Of a stretch of DNA of 64,000 nt, positions 12,301 through 27,300 are shown piece after piece. Made by a program: the position numbers and the translations under genes. How positions within the stretch are numbered: the first letter of the stretch is position 1; each line of letters opens with the position of its first letter. Source of the DNA: Campylorhamphus procurvoides (lineage: Eukaryota; Chordata; Aves; Passeriformes; Dendrocolaptidae); contig WBMV01004761.1 in NCBI GenBank assembly GCA_013396655.1, positions 1,248,088 through 1,312,087 of the forward strand, given 5' to 3'. The notes under the pieces were generated by a model that saw only the letters and a list, made by a program, of their open reading frames with translations, searched no databases and had not been told where the DNA came from.

Positions 12301-15300
12301 TTGGCTCTTTAATGATACACATGTAAGCATACCTGAAGTATTTCTAAACATCATTCTGTCTTGCAGGGCAAGCTGGACTGTAAGCATGTTCCATAACCAG
12401 TCTGATTAGGAAACACAGTTAAAGTCCTGTCTACTCTACAAATTGAAACCACGTTTTTAACTGGGTTAGTAAAAAATACTGTGATGTAACCAGATTCTGA
12501 AATGATTACATTTATAGTATAGACACGGCCTCTGCTACTTTGCATGTCTGAGTAAGAATTTGAGGATATATTACAGGATATTGCAGGGTCTGTATTTCTG
12601 AATTCTAAGTAGGCCAAATCCCTTTTACTGTTCGGTTGTAAAGAAAAAGAGGGAAGGAAAAAAGGTAGGAATTGGAGGTGTAACAGACAGCAGCAATGAG
12701 AAAACAAAACTTTTCACAGGGCAAAGCAAAAGGGACAATGAGCAAGGCCCAAATGATTATAAATTTAAGCCCATAGGCATGTAATCTGCGGGCCCAACCA
12801 TCTTCCCAATATGCTTGACATCAAGCAACCCTCCAGACAGACATTTCTGCCCAGGTCAAAGGCATACTCCCAGTAGGGAATACAGACTAAATTCTAACCT
12901 TGTGTATTTTCAGCTTCACTGAAGATCTGATAAACTGTAAGTACTTTTGGAGTGTGCAAAGCTATTTGAAATTCGGAAATTTAATATCAAATGCAAAGCA
13001 TACTCCAGCATACAACAAAGTAAACACTCCTAGCAGTGCAGAGTGGTTGTTTTGGAAATGCAATCAATTTGATTCCCTGGGAAGTGATAAGGGCAAGAGA
13101 TGGAAACTGCCATAGCAAAACCAGCGACAGGTAAAGAGAAACCAATGGTTCAACAGAACGAATAGTGTTATTTAATTCCATTTTAAACTAATTAAGGCTA
13201 AAACACTTTTTACTCTGTGAACTCTAACTGTGATATAGACTATTTAAAATGCATTTTCCCTGAGTGATTGCAAAGTAGAATATACATGGCTTATGCCACC
13301 ACTGGATCATGCCTTTAAAGACTTTCTGAAAGTCTTTTCCAGAAGCTGCAATATCTTGTCTCCAGAATCAAATATTCCAATTAAAAAACACAAAAGCTCA
13401 CATCACCATTAGATTGCAGACATTAGATCACTGCCAAAAAAAGTTTCAGAATACAAATCCAGGACAAAGTGCATATGCTGTGATAGAATGTTTTAAAATG
13501 AAAAACTGGTTAAAAAAAGAGATTTTTTTTTTTAAGTCCACAAAAATTGACGTAAACCATCTTGCTCCTCTTGTAACAAAAATATGTGCTATAGGAACAT
13601 GAGAAGCTAAAAATGAGCTCATAAAAACACTAAAGCAAAGCACGCCTGGAACAAGAGCATGTTTTACTACAGCAAGCACTACAGTTTGTTAGAAGGTTTC
13701 TACCAGAAGTGTAAAAAAGTATACCTCACAATACATTTACCTTTTCAATATCTTCACTGTTACCATTCTCTCCATTTCCATAAAGTTGGGCATAAAGTCT
13801 CCAGATGGCCCCATCGTTTGTCACTCGTGATGTGACTCTACCCAAGAGTTCTTGCAGTTTCCCCTTCAATCCACTTGCTACCTCTCCAGCACGATCTGCC
13901 ATACCATCCACCACTGCTCTGACCAGAATGGCCAGCACCTTAAAGAAATAGTAGGAGAGAGTTTGTATTTCAACTCCAATCAACATCAGTATATATAATG
14001 ACATCTGCAATATTTGATCTCTCCTAATGGTTCTGTAAAATACAAATACTATATGACAAGTACAGAATTTACTTAGAAATACATTATTCGTGAAGTAATT
14101 CAACCAATTTAAACCTCATCTATGAGATTCTCTGTTGGTGAATATAACAAGGGCCAAAGACTCAAGACAGAAATTTGGGTTACCTAAACAGGCTTATGTG
14201 ACAAGTAATGGTATAGGAAATTGTGGCAGAATCCTGAGGACAGTTTCACCTTATAATAGTTATAAAAAGATCAGTAAACAGGCTGAACCAAATTAATTCA
14301 GGTAATGGAAGACACTGCTGCTTACAGGACCTTTATTCAAAAGGCACAAAAGAGAGAAATGGCCTAACAAAAATTCCAGATCTGAATGCTTTGCTGTTAT
14401 TAGAAGAAATCAGTGATTTAAAAATATGACTTTATACTATTCTGAAATAAAATTAAAATGTCTGATGTAACGGCAAAAATCAAGGAAGTTTCAAATTATA
14501 TATTCAATTTCATACTTGTCATTGATGCATTCAGTCTTAAAAGGGGTATTCTGCAACAATGATTATGCTAAAAGCAATTGGTGATTGGCTTTCTGTTTTC
14601 ATAAGGAACAGGAATCGATAACTCAACGTGTTTCTCCCAGTCTCGTGTATTTAAATTTTTTTTAAATTCCTGCCTTCTTTTTCACCACTGTGTCATCTAC
14701 GATGACTACAAGTACTAAATATAACCTGAGAGAAGACCATACTATGCTGGATGGAAACAAAGGTGTATGCTTCCATTTACTAACGTTCATGATTATACAT
14801 TGCTAAATTACAATTGCTCAAGGCAGTTATGCAGATCATCTCTCTTTAGAACAGTCCAGTTGGCAAATTGGAGAGGCTCAGCAATTAATGGTGAGCTTTG
14901 TAAAACAATCTCAGCAGAAGCTTTTATTTTTATGTGCTTTTTTGTTTTGCTGTGGAAATTCTCTTCTCTTCCTTGTAAGATAATTGATTAAAGCCTTTCT
15001 GAAATTCTTTAATCAGGCTCAGAGGTTTTTCTTGGCAAACTAGTAAAATCCTTCTAATTGAGGAAACTATATTACAATTTACAATGAAACCCATAAAACA
15101 CTTCATATATCAGAAGTCAAAGTTAAAATTAGAATGAAAGAAGAATTAGGAAAGAGAGCATATATATACTTCTGAAAAAATTATAAAAATTGAATGAGAA
15201 GAAAATGAAAAAAGTTATACAACAAAACTAGAAATTCAGTGCAAGCAATATCCCCAAATATTTTAATTAAATGCACAACATAAAATTTGATGAATAACAG

Positions 15301-18300
15301 TAACAGGAGTCTGTTTCATCTCAAAATATCTAAAATGGGCAAATACTTGTAGAAAGTTCTATTCCTAGTCAGCTGCCAATCTGTTGAAAATAAGACAGTA
15401 GACCACCCCTAGAAATGCTATTTAAACTAACAGCTGAGAAAAAAAATCATTGAAGAAGCCAACCATCTACAAGATGTTCCACGACAGGCCTACCAGTACT
15501 ACAATACTGTAGTTGTCAAACCCACTAATCTTTACCACATATAAGACTGTTTTCCATAGATGTTTCTTAGTGCAAAGACAGTTTGAGACCCTTTAATGTT
15601 AGGATATCACACCTGAAAGATTTTATTAATATAGAATGCTATCCTGTGTGGGATTTGCTTTATAGTAGCAAGTACTGCAATCACATACAATTTGTTACTA
15701 GAAAGAAATTTGAGAAAAGTGTTTAGCATCTCTGCCCCCCGTGAACAAACGAGATATTTCCACAATCATAACTAATTCTATCTGTTCTCTCTCCTCATTA
15801 CTGGACTCAAATTCACACAATCCAGGAAAGTTATTTTTTATGGGACAAGAAATGAAACACACTTGTGGGATCCATGACCAGCAGCAGCTGGTTCCTCTTA
15901 CCCTGGTACTACCCACAATCTCCCTAAGAACTCATAAGCTCTTCAACCAGATCCATTAATTCTGCAAGGGCTTTTGGAGGTGTTTTACTACTCTACATAA
16001 GAGATTCTTTGGCTTGCCTTTCAGATTCCCCTTGCTGTTTTCACTGAGTATACAGAACCCTGCTTGGAGCAGAACCTGGTTTCAGGCAAGGTAACATCTC
16101 AGCTGAAGTTGTTAAAGTAGGTTCTCTGGATTTTGTCCAGAGCATACATTAACAAACACAAAAGTTAACTGACCTTAACTGAACTACAGTGAAAGATGAG
16201 CAAAATACTTCTTCTACTTTCCTTTGTTCTGGTTACTGAGAATCAATGTTGCGACTGCAATGCATTCAAGTTACCTTCAAAGGCTCATTTGAGGAATTTT
16301 CAAACACATGGTCAAAGACTACCTTTCTTTAAATAATTTATATTATTTCTGATACTGAGACATGCAGGAACAAAATGGAAAGAGGGGGTTATGCATTGAA
16401 TTTTGAATAAAAATAGATCTTAAAACTGCAATATGTGTCTTTTCACAAAGTCTGCAATCTGGATGCAAAGGTTTTAATTTTGTGTCCATATTTATTTTAA
16501 ATATCTATTCTTACAGTCCAAGTCTTCAAAAATTAAATCACTTGCCTACATAACTTCACTGGTATGCATACTGTCATAACTGATACCACTATCAGTAGCT
16601 TTTGGCAATCCCTCTGTCTCAGAAGAAAAATTAATGAACATATAGGATGACTACACATAAAAACTTCCCCACCTGTGTATCCTTGTACTTTTCTCTTAAG
16701 TCCATGAGCCGGTGATAAGCTTTAATTGCTTCTGAAAACTCTCCAACATCTGTACTGGTGAGAAGATAGTTCTCCCATATTTGCCAGTGCTCATAGTTAC
16801 ACTTGAGAGCTTCTTGGAGGGTTCGAAACGCTTTGATCCTACACAATTAAAAAAAAAAAAAAGAATAGAAATTAAGATTCTGTATTAAATCTTTATTATA
16901 GAAGATTTCTATACTAAAATAAGTTGGCATTATATCAACTAAAAAGTTGCTTATTTAAAAAATCACATTTAGAAAACAGTGCAATGTAAAAGCTATTATT
17001 TATAATACTGATAATCCCTTCATCTCTCTTGCAAAATACTTTCTATCAGTTGACTCACAACAGTACACTCTGTATTCTGAACAAGGTAATTTCTGTTAGC
17101 TCTCAATTAATTTTTGACAAAAAAATCATCATAATTGTGCCATCTATGTCAACATTTTCCTTTCTGACTTTTTAACTGGAACCATGAGAAAACAATCTTA
17201 CTCATGCTGCACTTGTTAACACACGTGAAAAAATTAAAAATCACTGAGTTCATGGTAGATGTAGAATGCTATTGACTTACTTCATCACACAGAAGAAGGT
17301 TACTTAACAGCTTTTTGGGATTTATTTTAAACTTTTGCACATGGTAAACATGCATATGTGTCAGAGTAGCCCCAAACACTATTAGGGAGTCCTTCACCAA
17401 AGGTGCTGCCCAGTGAACCATCTCACAATGGCAGTAGAGGGTGTTATGGAATAAAGGTGCACAGCACAATTACTACACAATCACTATTAAGTTATGAAGT
17501 ATCTTTATTTTTTCATATGGATCCACTGCAGGCAACTCTTGACCATTCCCTTACCAAAAGAGAGAAGTAATGGCATTCTTGGGTAAGGAACATGCCATCT
17601 GAAGCGCATGTTAGTAAGGTCTGTGTGCATACTGTAAAGCTTTAAACGTACTTTAAACAAACTTTAAACATGCAATAAATTTGAAAATATAAAAAAAGCT
17701 TTGCTAAAGAATTGCAATGATACAGTTGATTCTAAGAGAATGAAGTGTACTCTCAGTTGGACAGTCATGATATGTAAAAAAACACAAAGGAATAGATTCC
17801 TTTAAATATAAAAACTTGAAACCCTTTTCCTAGGCTGGTAAAAAAAATCTAGTTTGGGAACACACGAGAATAAATCTCTTCTTAATAAATATCATATAAA
17901 GATGGCCTGATATCAAAATTTGCAGTTCACTTCCTCTATTGCTTGATTAAGTTGTTAAAAGTGCTGTCTCTAAAGAAAGCCCAAAGAAATTGTTGGTTGA
18001 GTTTCAAAAAGAGGATCCAAGAGGGTAAATATCCCAGCCAGAAAAAGGTAATATCTGACTAGTTGATCAGGCCATTAAAAGTTTAGAATGGCTGGGTCAG
18101 CAAAAAATGTAAATAACTGCCAATCTAAGCCCATAATATTAAAAGAGTTACCAAACACACATGAAGAGAGCAGACTGACAGAACAAAATGATTTAAGGCA
18201 AACAGGTAATTTGGCACAGCTGCAGTCCACAGGCAGGATCTTCCCATGTTCACTCCCCTTTTCTCTCTCTTCCTGACATACTGATAGACAGGATGCTGAT

Positions 18301-21300
18301 GTGTAAACGCACTAACAGTTGACTCTCCACTGTTAAGAGACTGACTAGGGCATTTCAGACCCTGATTTTGATAGACTATGTTAGAAAAGAGTAAAGACCC
18401 ACTCCTTACGCTGTGGATTTTGCTACAGTGAAAGCTGGGATCTGCCACAGCTCTCTGACAGGCTGGAAGATGCTCTGCCTGACTGATGTACCCCACTGAG
18501 AAACAATTTCTGCAACTGCTCTTCTGTATCTGCAGGATTAGCCTGTATAATGTCACCCATCCTCCCAAAAAAGTTAGTAAATTCTCAGGAGGGCAGATGC
18601 CATAAGACAGAAACATGAAATGTAATCCAGACACCAAAGGGATGGAATGGAAGATGTCTTCCACAAATTATCACTCTCGTCATGCTAATAAAGTCCTCTA
18701 GAATCTCAAAACAAATCCCCTATGTATTTAACCAATGATATAATGATGGAGTATCCTTTACGAGTTGAATCAATTCATATGCAAACAGGAAACAGTAGCT
18801 GTACCACTGCATTATCCTGCTGTGGAAACCAGGAACCTTTCACCCGGGAGAGGACAGAGGGCCAGTCCCAGTTTGTTCTGAGAAATTCGAGACCTAGATT
18901 TCAAAGACTTCCTGGCACTCCAAGAAGTTTTTCTGGTAAACCAAATCATAGAGTCTGCTTTCATCACAATTAATTTTTTCTGGAGGAAATTCAGAATACA
19001 CAAAACTAGTGGAGTCTTATAAAACAAACAGCCTCAAATCCCCTTTCCTTTGGGTGTTAGTAAATTGTTTGCATACACTTTTCAAAAAATGTAAACATTT
19101 TATATTTGTCTGTTGTATGAGACTCTGCCAAGCTTTGGCCAAATGCACAATTCATGAGTGGGCCTGATTTAAAAGCCTCATTGGAATAAAGCTTAATTTT
19201 TTTGAGCGAGTGAAAGAAAACAATTAACTCAAATATCTTACTTTGGTTTTCCTTTTTAAAATCCGCACTCAATTTTATTTCTTTTTTGCTAGCAGGCTTG
19301 AAAAATAAGAATTTAAACTTTCACCACCACTCAAACCCCACTAGAGAAATTATTCTCAAGTGTACTGCTCTAGATATTCTCTGTTTTGAGAGTGAGTTAA
19401 ATGCGCTCACACACAGTCTTGGTCTTTAAGTGACTACACAAATAATCAAAGAAGTTGCTATCCCACAGCAAATACAGGCCACACTTGGCTGTCAGCATGT
19501 AATAATGACTGAGCATATATTCCTATCCCACGTGATTCCTGTGGGAAAAACGTTCAGCAACATGCTCCCCTTCACTGCTTTTGGTACCACAGCAAATAGG
19601 TTACAAGTTTGGTATGTATTTAGCATATTAGATCACAAGAGTAGATTAAAAATAATAAAATTTGACCAATAAAGTGAAACTAATCAGTCAGTGTTTTTTC
19701 AGTCTTGTAGTAGATGGACAGACAAAAAAATTATTTTGATTAAAGATACTTTTATGAAACAAGCATAAGGCAGTACACTGAGCATCTGACATTCTGAACT
19801 TTATGGAAAAGGAGCAATCTACCAGATGTCATTCAAGACAATGAATTGGGCATACCCAAGGCACTGCTGAAGACAAAAGGAACTACTAAAAATTTGAAAT
19901 GAGCTCTTGATTTCTGTTACTTTTTAGCCTTCAGTAGTTATTCTAACCTTTATTTTCTCCTCCCTCCTGCTCCCAATACCATATCAATTTCTTGAGTTCA
20001 TTTGTGATATTACTTCCCACGTTTCCTATGTATGTTTATCAATTTACCCTTTTATGTAAATTTACTACTCATTTTCTTTTTTTTTTAGTCTGCCTCCTGA
20101 CTGCATAACCACATAAACGGATGTCAGATTTCAAGTAAGGTTTTTAAAAATAATTTATCTTATTCTTTTGTTTTGTTCTTTGGGGATAAGTTATAATGTG
20201 AAAATTCCTAAATATTAAGTTCTCCCAGGTAAACTTTTATTACATTGAGTTGAAATACAAAGAGGCAAAAGAACAAGCAAGGTAAAATGTGTGCAGATTA
20301 CCATCTGCTTTTGTAATGTAAAAACCAAACTGTCTGGTTTTCCCTTAAATCTACTGAGAATAATATACAATACAATTACATAGGTCTGAATACATAGTTT
20401 GCTTGAAATGGACCTATCTTCTTAACCTCATAGTCAAATTAGTTTTCAATTTTATTATGAATGTTTTGCATTGGTTGTACTTATTACATCATAAATATTT
20501 TTAACCAAAAAAAAGTGTAGAGAGAGGTTGCTACTTGTATAAAACTTGCAGCTATTTCCTGTGAAATGAAATAGTTACCAGTGATTCCACCTGGGAGAGA
20601 GAACTGGAGGGCTAAGAATTACAAAATATGAGGCAAGCACCATATAAGAATAAAACACTCAATGTCAAAGAAAGGAAATACCAATTATTTGTTTTGGTAG
20701 CAGTATCCTCTAATCGTTTTGAAGTACTTACTTCTGTTTTAATCTGATATAAGCAGTTGATAAATTGTTCCAGGCCTCAGCATTCTAGAACGATAGAAGT
20801 ACCAAAAAATTTTCACTTATATTGTGCTTACTTGAGAAAAATATGTAAGTGAAACTGCTGTAAAACTTCATTGATTTTTCTAATCACACATATTGACACA
20901 CATTTTCTACAAGGCAGTTAAAATACTACATTGAAATAGAAACTATTATATTAAAATGGAAATACATAAATATTACAGACTACATCAGCAACAATCATGT
21001 ATATAAACACCAATTAACTGCCTTGTGATTGGAATACACTAAGTCAGCTCTTGCCTTCAATCTAAAATTTAAACAAGTATCCTCTTCTGGATCTAGCTGG
21101 AATGGCTGGAAAGGTCATTGCTCCCAGCAGCTCATCACTTCTCACTAGCTGGAAGCCACTTACCTGCACCACTCTCTGTTACTGGAAAAAAGTGATCTGA
21201 ATGTCCCCTAATGCATCTCAGGCAAAACCACGAGATAAAACCAGCAGAGCCACGTACGGACACGATCCCTGCCCATTGCCTTACACTGCTGTAAATGTGA

Positions 21301-24300
21301 AATCTGACCACTGAAGTCAGCTAAGTGACAGGTGGAATAGATTTGAAGAACAGAACCTGAGCACTGCACTGAATTGTACTCTGGTACTGAAGGCTGTCCT
21401 CAGGCTTAAGTAGCATTCAAATCATGTCGGGAAATCCTTCTGAGGCCTAATTCATAAAAATGGCCCCTACATTGCTGCAGATAACTGTATAAAGGTAGGC
21501 TTCACCTCCATAATTGAGAGTCAGTCCAGGATGTTTTTACTCATAAAAGAAAGACCACTTAACCCACAGAGAAGTGAGTTGGAGTTGGCCTGGTCAAATG
21601 AATACAATTAAATGAAGGCCCTAGAGAAATAAGTGAACACAATTTTAGTGTCCCCTTGGAAGTAAATCTACTCTACTGAACAAGAAAAAAAAATTAATGA
21701 AAAAATTTCAGTATATAAAGTAAAAATTCCATTTAAATACAGAGTTGTCTGTATGCAGATTTTTTCCCTCAAGGAACTTATTTCATTTTATAATAAAGAA
21801 AAAAGAATACTCCATCACCTTTCTCTGCTCTCATTCTCATTCCCCAGAGAAAAGAATGAATAATAGGTGGCATTAACTCTAAGCAAGCAACATGCTGGCA
21901 GTCAGGCCTTTTGACAAAAGAATTGCCAGTGTATTCCTGAGAGATATTCCAAATGACACTTCCACTATCTCAATGCACAGTCAAACGGCAATACTGTACA
22001 CTTGCATGCCCTGCATCCTGAAAAATAGCTTCATTCTCCCTGTGCTCATGAACTATATAGTTACAAATTTACCTGTCATACAACTTAATTGACCATTTTT
22101 TTCTTCCAAAAGAATTTGATTACCTAAAGGATGAGGTATTTTAATTTAATTTTTTGGTTTATCTCTCTTTTTAGATCTCCTCACAACTACTCATTCCCTT
22201 TTCTGTTTTAGTAATGTGTGCAAGCATAAAGGAATTTCTTAAATATATTTAACACTCATATTTGGACAAAGTTAAGCATTGGGCAAGTATTTTTTGATAC
22301 CTCAGCAAAAATATATCCTTCATGCACAAGTTCAATTTATTCAAAGGGCTAAGGTTTAAACAAGTTTTTCATTATTGCCTTGCTTGTTTATAATGCAAAC
22401 ATCCTTGTTGCTTTTAGATAAGCCATCTGAATTGCTTGTTCAAAGGTACATACATCTGGTTCCAATGTCACACAGCGCTGAAATGCTTTGGCAGCACCTT
22501 CATAGCCTTCTAAAGCAATGTATGCGCAGCCCAAGGAAAACCATACACCTAGCTGGAAAGAAAAAAAATCAATGGTTACATATATACATGAATATTTCTG
22601 CATAAAAGAAGTAATTTTGCCTGATGAACACAACTCTCGTTGATTTTACCTGGTCTTCAGCTATGATAGTACTGTACTGGGAAAAAATAATATTCTATAT
22701 GCAGATTATAGGAAAACTTTAGGTTCAAACTTTGAATAAATATGGATAAACAAAGGTGTGGACTACATAAAGATCATGTAATATTTGTGAAGTGCTCTTT
22801 AACAGTGCATCTTTGTTTAGAGAAGAAAGTGAGAGCTATTTAGAAGCTAGCATATTTTGCTTTAACTTGTGAAAAATCCACATTCACTTTTATAGTATTA
22901 CAATTAGGTCAAATGGTAAACACTAGGAAAGGTATTTCAAGGAAATCCCATTTTACAAAAATCATCTGTAATGACTGATCACGAACACTTCAAAGTTATA
23001 GCTTCACTTGTCAGAATGCCAATCTTCTGAGTTTATAATACAATGTTTATAAATAGAAGTGTACCTAAGTAATGCCTTGCAGAGAAAACAGAACTTTACT
23101 AGTTCAATAATCTTGTATTGAAATTCTTCAGTTACACAGCCAAAAACGTGTCATCCATAGGGAAACAACATAGGGATGCGACCAGGGAGAAGTGCTCCCT
23201 TCTCCACTCCCCCTCCTTAGGAAGCTGTAGAGAGCAATGAGGTCACACCTCAGCTTCCTTTTCTCCAAACTAGACATGCCCAAAGTCCTCAGTCACTCTT
23301 CACAGGACATTCTTTTTGGTCAGCCCTTTCACCAGCTTTGTTGCTCTCCTCTGAACGCTTTTAAGGACTTTCACAACATCCTTAATCTGTGGGGCTCAGA
23401 ACTGCACACAGCACTCAAGGTGAGCAGCACCAACCCTGCACACAGCAGGATCATCACCTCTTTGGACCTGCTGGTTGTGCTGTGTCTGGTGTGCCCAGGA
23501 ACGTGGTGCACTCCTGGCTGTCAGGGTTCACTGCTGACTCGCGCTGAACCTGCCGTCCTGTGATAGGATGTGCGGAAACAGTTCAAAGCTGCACCAGGGG
23601 AGGTTTAGACTGGATATGAGGAAGCATTTCTTCACTGACAGGGTGGTCAAACACTGGAGCAGGCATGCTAGTGAGGTGGCTGATGCCCCAAGTCTGTCAG
23701 TGCTTAAGAGGCATTTGGACAATGCCCTTAAAAACATCCTCAGCCCTGAACTGGTCAGGCAGCTGGACTAGATGATTGCTGTAGGTTTCTTCCAACAAAA
23801 ATAGTCTCTGCTACTCTAAATAGCATCAGATAAACCTATAAATTACAGCATAATAAATATATATTTTCATAGCTCTTCAGTAGCAATTTCCTGATTTGCC
23901 ACACAGTTCATTCTCAAAGAGTTGCAAATTAAGCAGTACTACCTTTTAGAAAAGTTATGCAATTCAGAAAATCATTAAATCCTAAGTACATTGGCAGAAC
24001 ATTTTCTGACAGCATTATGTTGTTTAAATGTATGTACTCAAAACAAAACAGAACATTTTATAAGGTGCTGCAAAATCGTTCCAGGTAGTACTACCTATTG
24101 CAATAAACTCAGCCATTTCTCCATTCTAAATGTCAAGGTAAAAGCCCATAAACAGTTTTTCTTGGAAAATTTTTTGAGAAGGAAAGAGGTGGGGAAGAGG
24201 AAAATGGAAAATCAGGTTATATTAACTCTGTATTGCACAGCACAGTACTTTTCAAGTGGTCTGTTTAATGTAAAGTGTTTTGGTTACTAGTTCTGGTGCA

Positions 24301-27300
24301 AGCAACTCTGGCAACTCAGGTTCTTCTTAGGAAACCATAACAAATATTTAAACACAAAAACATTACCTTAAAAAATTTTGCAAATAAGGGGTTTTACAGA
24401 GTTGAGGATAAAGCTATTGGTTTATACTCAAGGATCTTTTACCTTTGCAGATCAATTGTGAACTCTGTAGCAAAAAGTCTTGTAGTTCTCTTCGGATGAG
24501 ACTCATTTTCCTATCTCCCAGACCCAACTTAAAATCAGTAACAAGGTATCTGCTCCTGAACTATCTGCTATAGAATTTATAGTTCTTCTGCTTCAAAGTG
24601 TAGATCCCAGAATACAAACACACGAAATTCATCCGTCAGACATGGCACCCTGGTGGGCAGTCTTCATTATATGGAAACAAGAACTGAACAAACTTGAATA
24701 AAAGGTTTCCTTTTGTTTTTATGGGTGTACATGGATGGCCCATCCCTAGAGCATGTGAATAAAGCAATTAAGATAGAATGGCCAATTACATCAGCCTGGG
24801 CAAACATGAAAATCTACTTTTCAGTATTGGCACCCTGTCACCTTTCACGATCTGCCAATTCATCTATCACGGAGCAGAGAAAACTAAGTTTCTCAAATCT
24901 CAAAGGGCAAAATTAACAGGAAATAAACATTTAGTCAATCTCATTCTTTAGGGCTCTCTTATCCATCAAGTTTCCAGAAGTGCAGCACTCCCACATGGCT
25001 GCTACCTCATCAACTCCCCGTTATCTTCTTTCTAGATCAGTAGCTTTCTGGATGTGAAAAGCGGGGGTAGAGCCAGGAGCGATCAAGTATGAAATTGAGG
25101 GGGCTCCAGCCCTACCGCTCAGGATACAAGTTAAATAGTGCTTGTCTAAAGGGTGAGACAAAAACAATCACTGCATTTTTTATAATTCTAATGAGTAACA
25201 GCAGCACAGTCTCACTTCTGAGCCACCATTTCATTTGACTAAAACTTCTACCATTTTAATTTTTTGAGGCTGATGGTGAGCAGCTACATCTCTCAGGGAC
25301 TGGCTTACTAATGCTTGAGCTTGTCAACTCATTCCTCAAGCAAAAGTTACAGTGTGAGAAAAAAGTAAAATGACCTTCTATGGAGAAAAGCTTTATGAGC
25401 AGGTACCTCGTGAAACTCATACAGTGACTGCAAAGAATCATTAATAATTTTATTTTCTGAATAATTTGAAATAAGATATTTTGCCTAGCAGTATGTATGA
25501 AGGTTTTGACAGGGTGAAAAAAATGTGAGAACCGGACATGATGGAAGAGGAGATAAAAAGTCTCTGGGATGGGAAATAAGTCAAAGACCTGCATGAGATG
25601 CTGTGATGTGAAGGCAAAAAGTATGCAGAAAATGGAATGGGTTGTGCAGATGGGAAAATGTCACTATGTTAACAAAGAAAACTTCGGAATTGATGATACA
25701 GAAAATTAACTGTGCAAAAGAACAACAGAACTGGTATGGAATAAAATTGCATGCCTCGGTAAAAAGCAACATAAAGATTGTATCTCAGAATACTTGACTA
25801 AAGTGGAGAAGGTAACACGCTGGGGGATATCTGAAGGCTGTGAAAGTAGGAATACCAGAAAATACAGGGAGATTTCAATTATTCCACACAGTTTAGTAAA
25901 CAGCATAATGGATGAAATTCCAAGGCTAAATTTTTCAGATACGAAGCTAGCCAGAAAACAGTACTTACCTTCATCCTTATCAATATGAATGATCAGATTC
26001 AAAATGTTACTACACAAAAGATACTGTGTAATCTATCTAGATTCACTAGCCCTTCAAGAACAACGGCAACTCTTAATTCCGAGGATGTTAAATTTTAAGA
26101 GCCACTTACAATACAAAAAGTATGCTAAAAACTAAAAGGGGTAGCTAAAAGAGTAAAGGTCTGCAGAAGACTTAAAACATTTCAAGTCAAGACATCTCAA
26201 GGCTTGAGGCAACTACATACAGTCATTCAAAAAGCCTCTAAAAAGACTAGACCAAAGCAACAATTAAAAACAAAATAAAGGAGATTACTAAGAGGGCATG
26301 TTTAAAATCTGCTGTACTAGAAAAATGAGAACACTCAAGGAGAACAAGTCTGCAAGTTAAACAAAAAAACATGGTAGCTGGGTATAAAGAGCAAACAAAA
26401 CCAACCAACCAAAAATGCAAGATTCATTGCCTTTGATCTACTATAGTAATGAAATGGTATTTTATCATTCCTTAGATATCTGGAAAGGGAGTATGAATTG
26501 CTTCCACAATATAAGAAGTACAGGGACTCTTTAATCATATATTTAGGATAGAGAATGAATTTCAGCTGGGTTTTTTTGTGGCAAGAATGGTAAGAATTCC
26601 CTTTTTACTGGGGAGGGCATTGAAACAGCTTTCATTTTAAGCTTCCTTTGGATAGGATACAAAATAAACAAGCATCTCTGCAGAGCATTTCTCAGTTTTG
26701 AGCCTGCAGTCCATTATTATCTGGAAGTCCTCTTGACTTCAGTGAAGTCCCTCAGATATTACATATCTGAGTAATATGTATTTTGCTGGCATTTCCTGAG
26801 TCAGTAAGAGAACTGAAAGACAAGGGAAGCATTTTTGGTCATTTTGGTTTCCATTCTAAAGATGGTTATAACTTATCCAGAGTTCATTTGAATAAGAATA
26901 GGACTCTGATTCATGGGAATAAAACATGTCACTGGAATACAGAAAAAAGTTTCATGATAAATGATTTGAAAGGTTGAAGCCTTTAAAATTTTTCTAAAGC
27001 AGAAGTCCAACTAGTTATGTGGAACTCAAAATAGCAGCTTGAATAGTGTTCTTTGGAGGGCAAGGAGGAATAACCTACTTTTGCATGGACTGTGAAATGG
27101 CTACAAAGAGCACAATTAAAATACATAAACAATCACAAATCTGCATTAACCTCTCAAGACCTTCCACAGGGTGAACCTTACTTGGGTGGGATATATAGTG
27201 GCTGAGAAACTGAAACAGGATCACAAAAGTTGTCTGCAGAACAGCTTACAAAAGATCCGTCAAAATAACCAGCTTCATCAAGAGAACTCTTTTGACTGTG

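Noticed and set aside
12351..12707. 118-codon open frame, minus strand
   Set aside because: It lies wholly inside a TTC27 intron, has no recognisable domain and no exon-like match, and its length is compatible with chance.
23237..23563. 108-codon plus-strand open frame
   Set aside because: It is antisense sequence of the inverted CR1 fragment, not a gene.
25256..25594. 112-codon open frame, minus strand
   Set aside because: The frame is a by-product of purine-rich plus-strand composition (Phe, His, Ser and Leu rich). Not recognisable as a protein.
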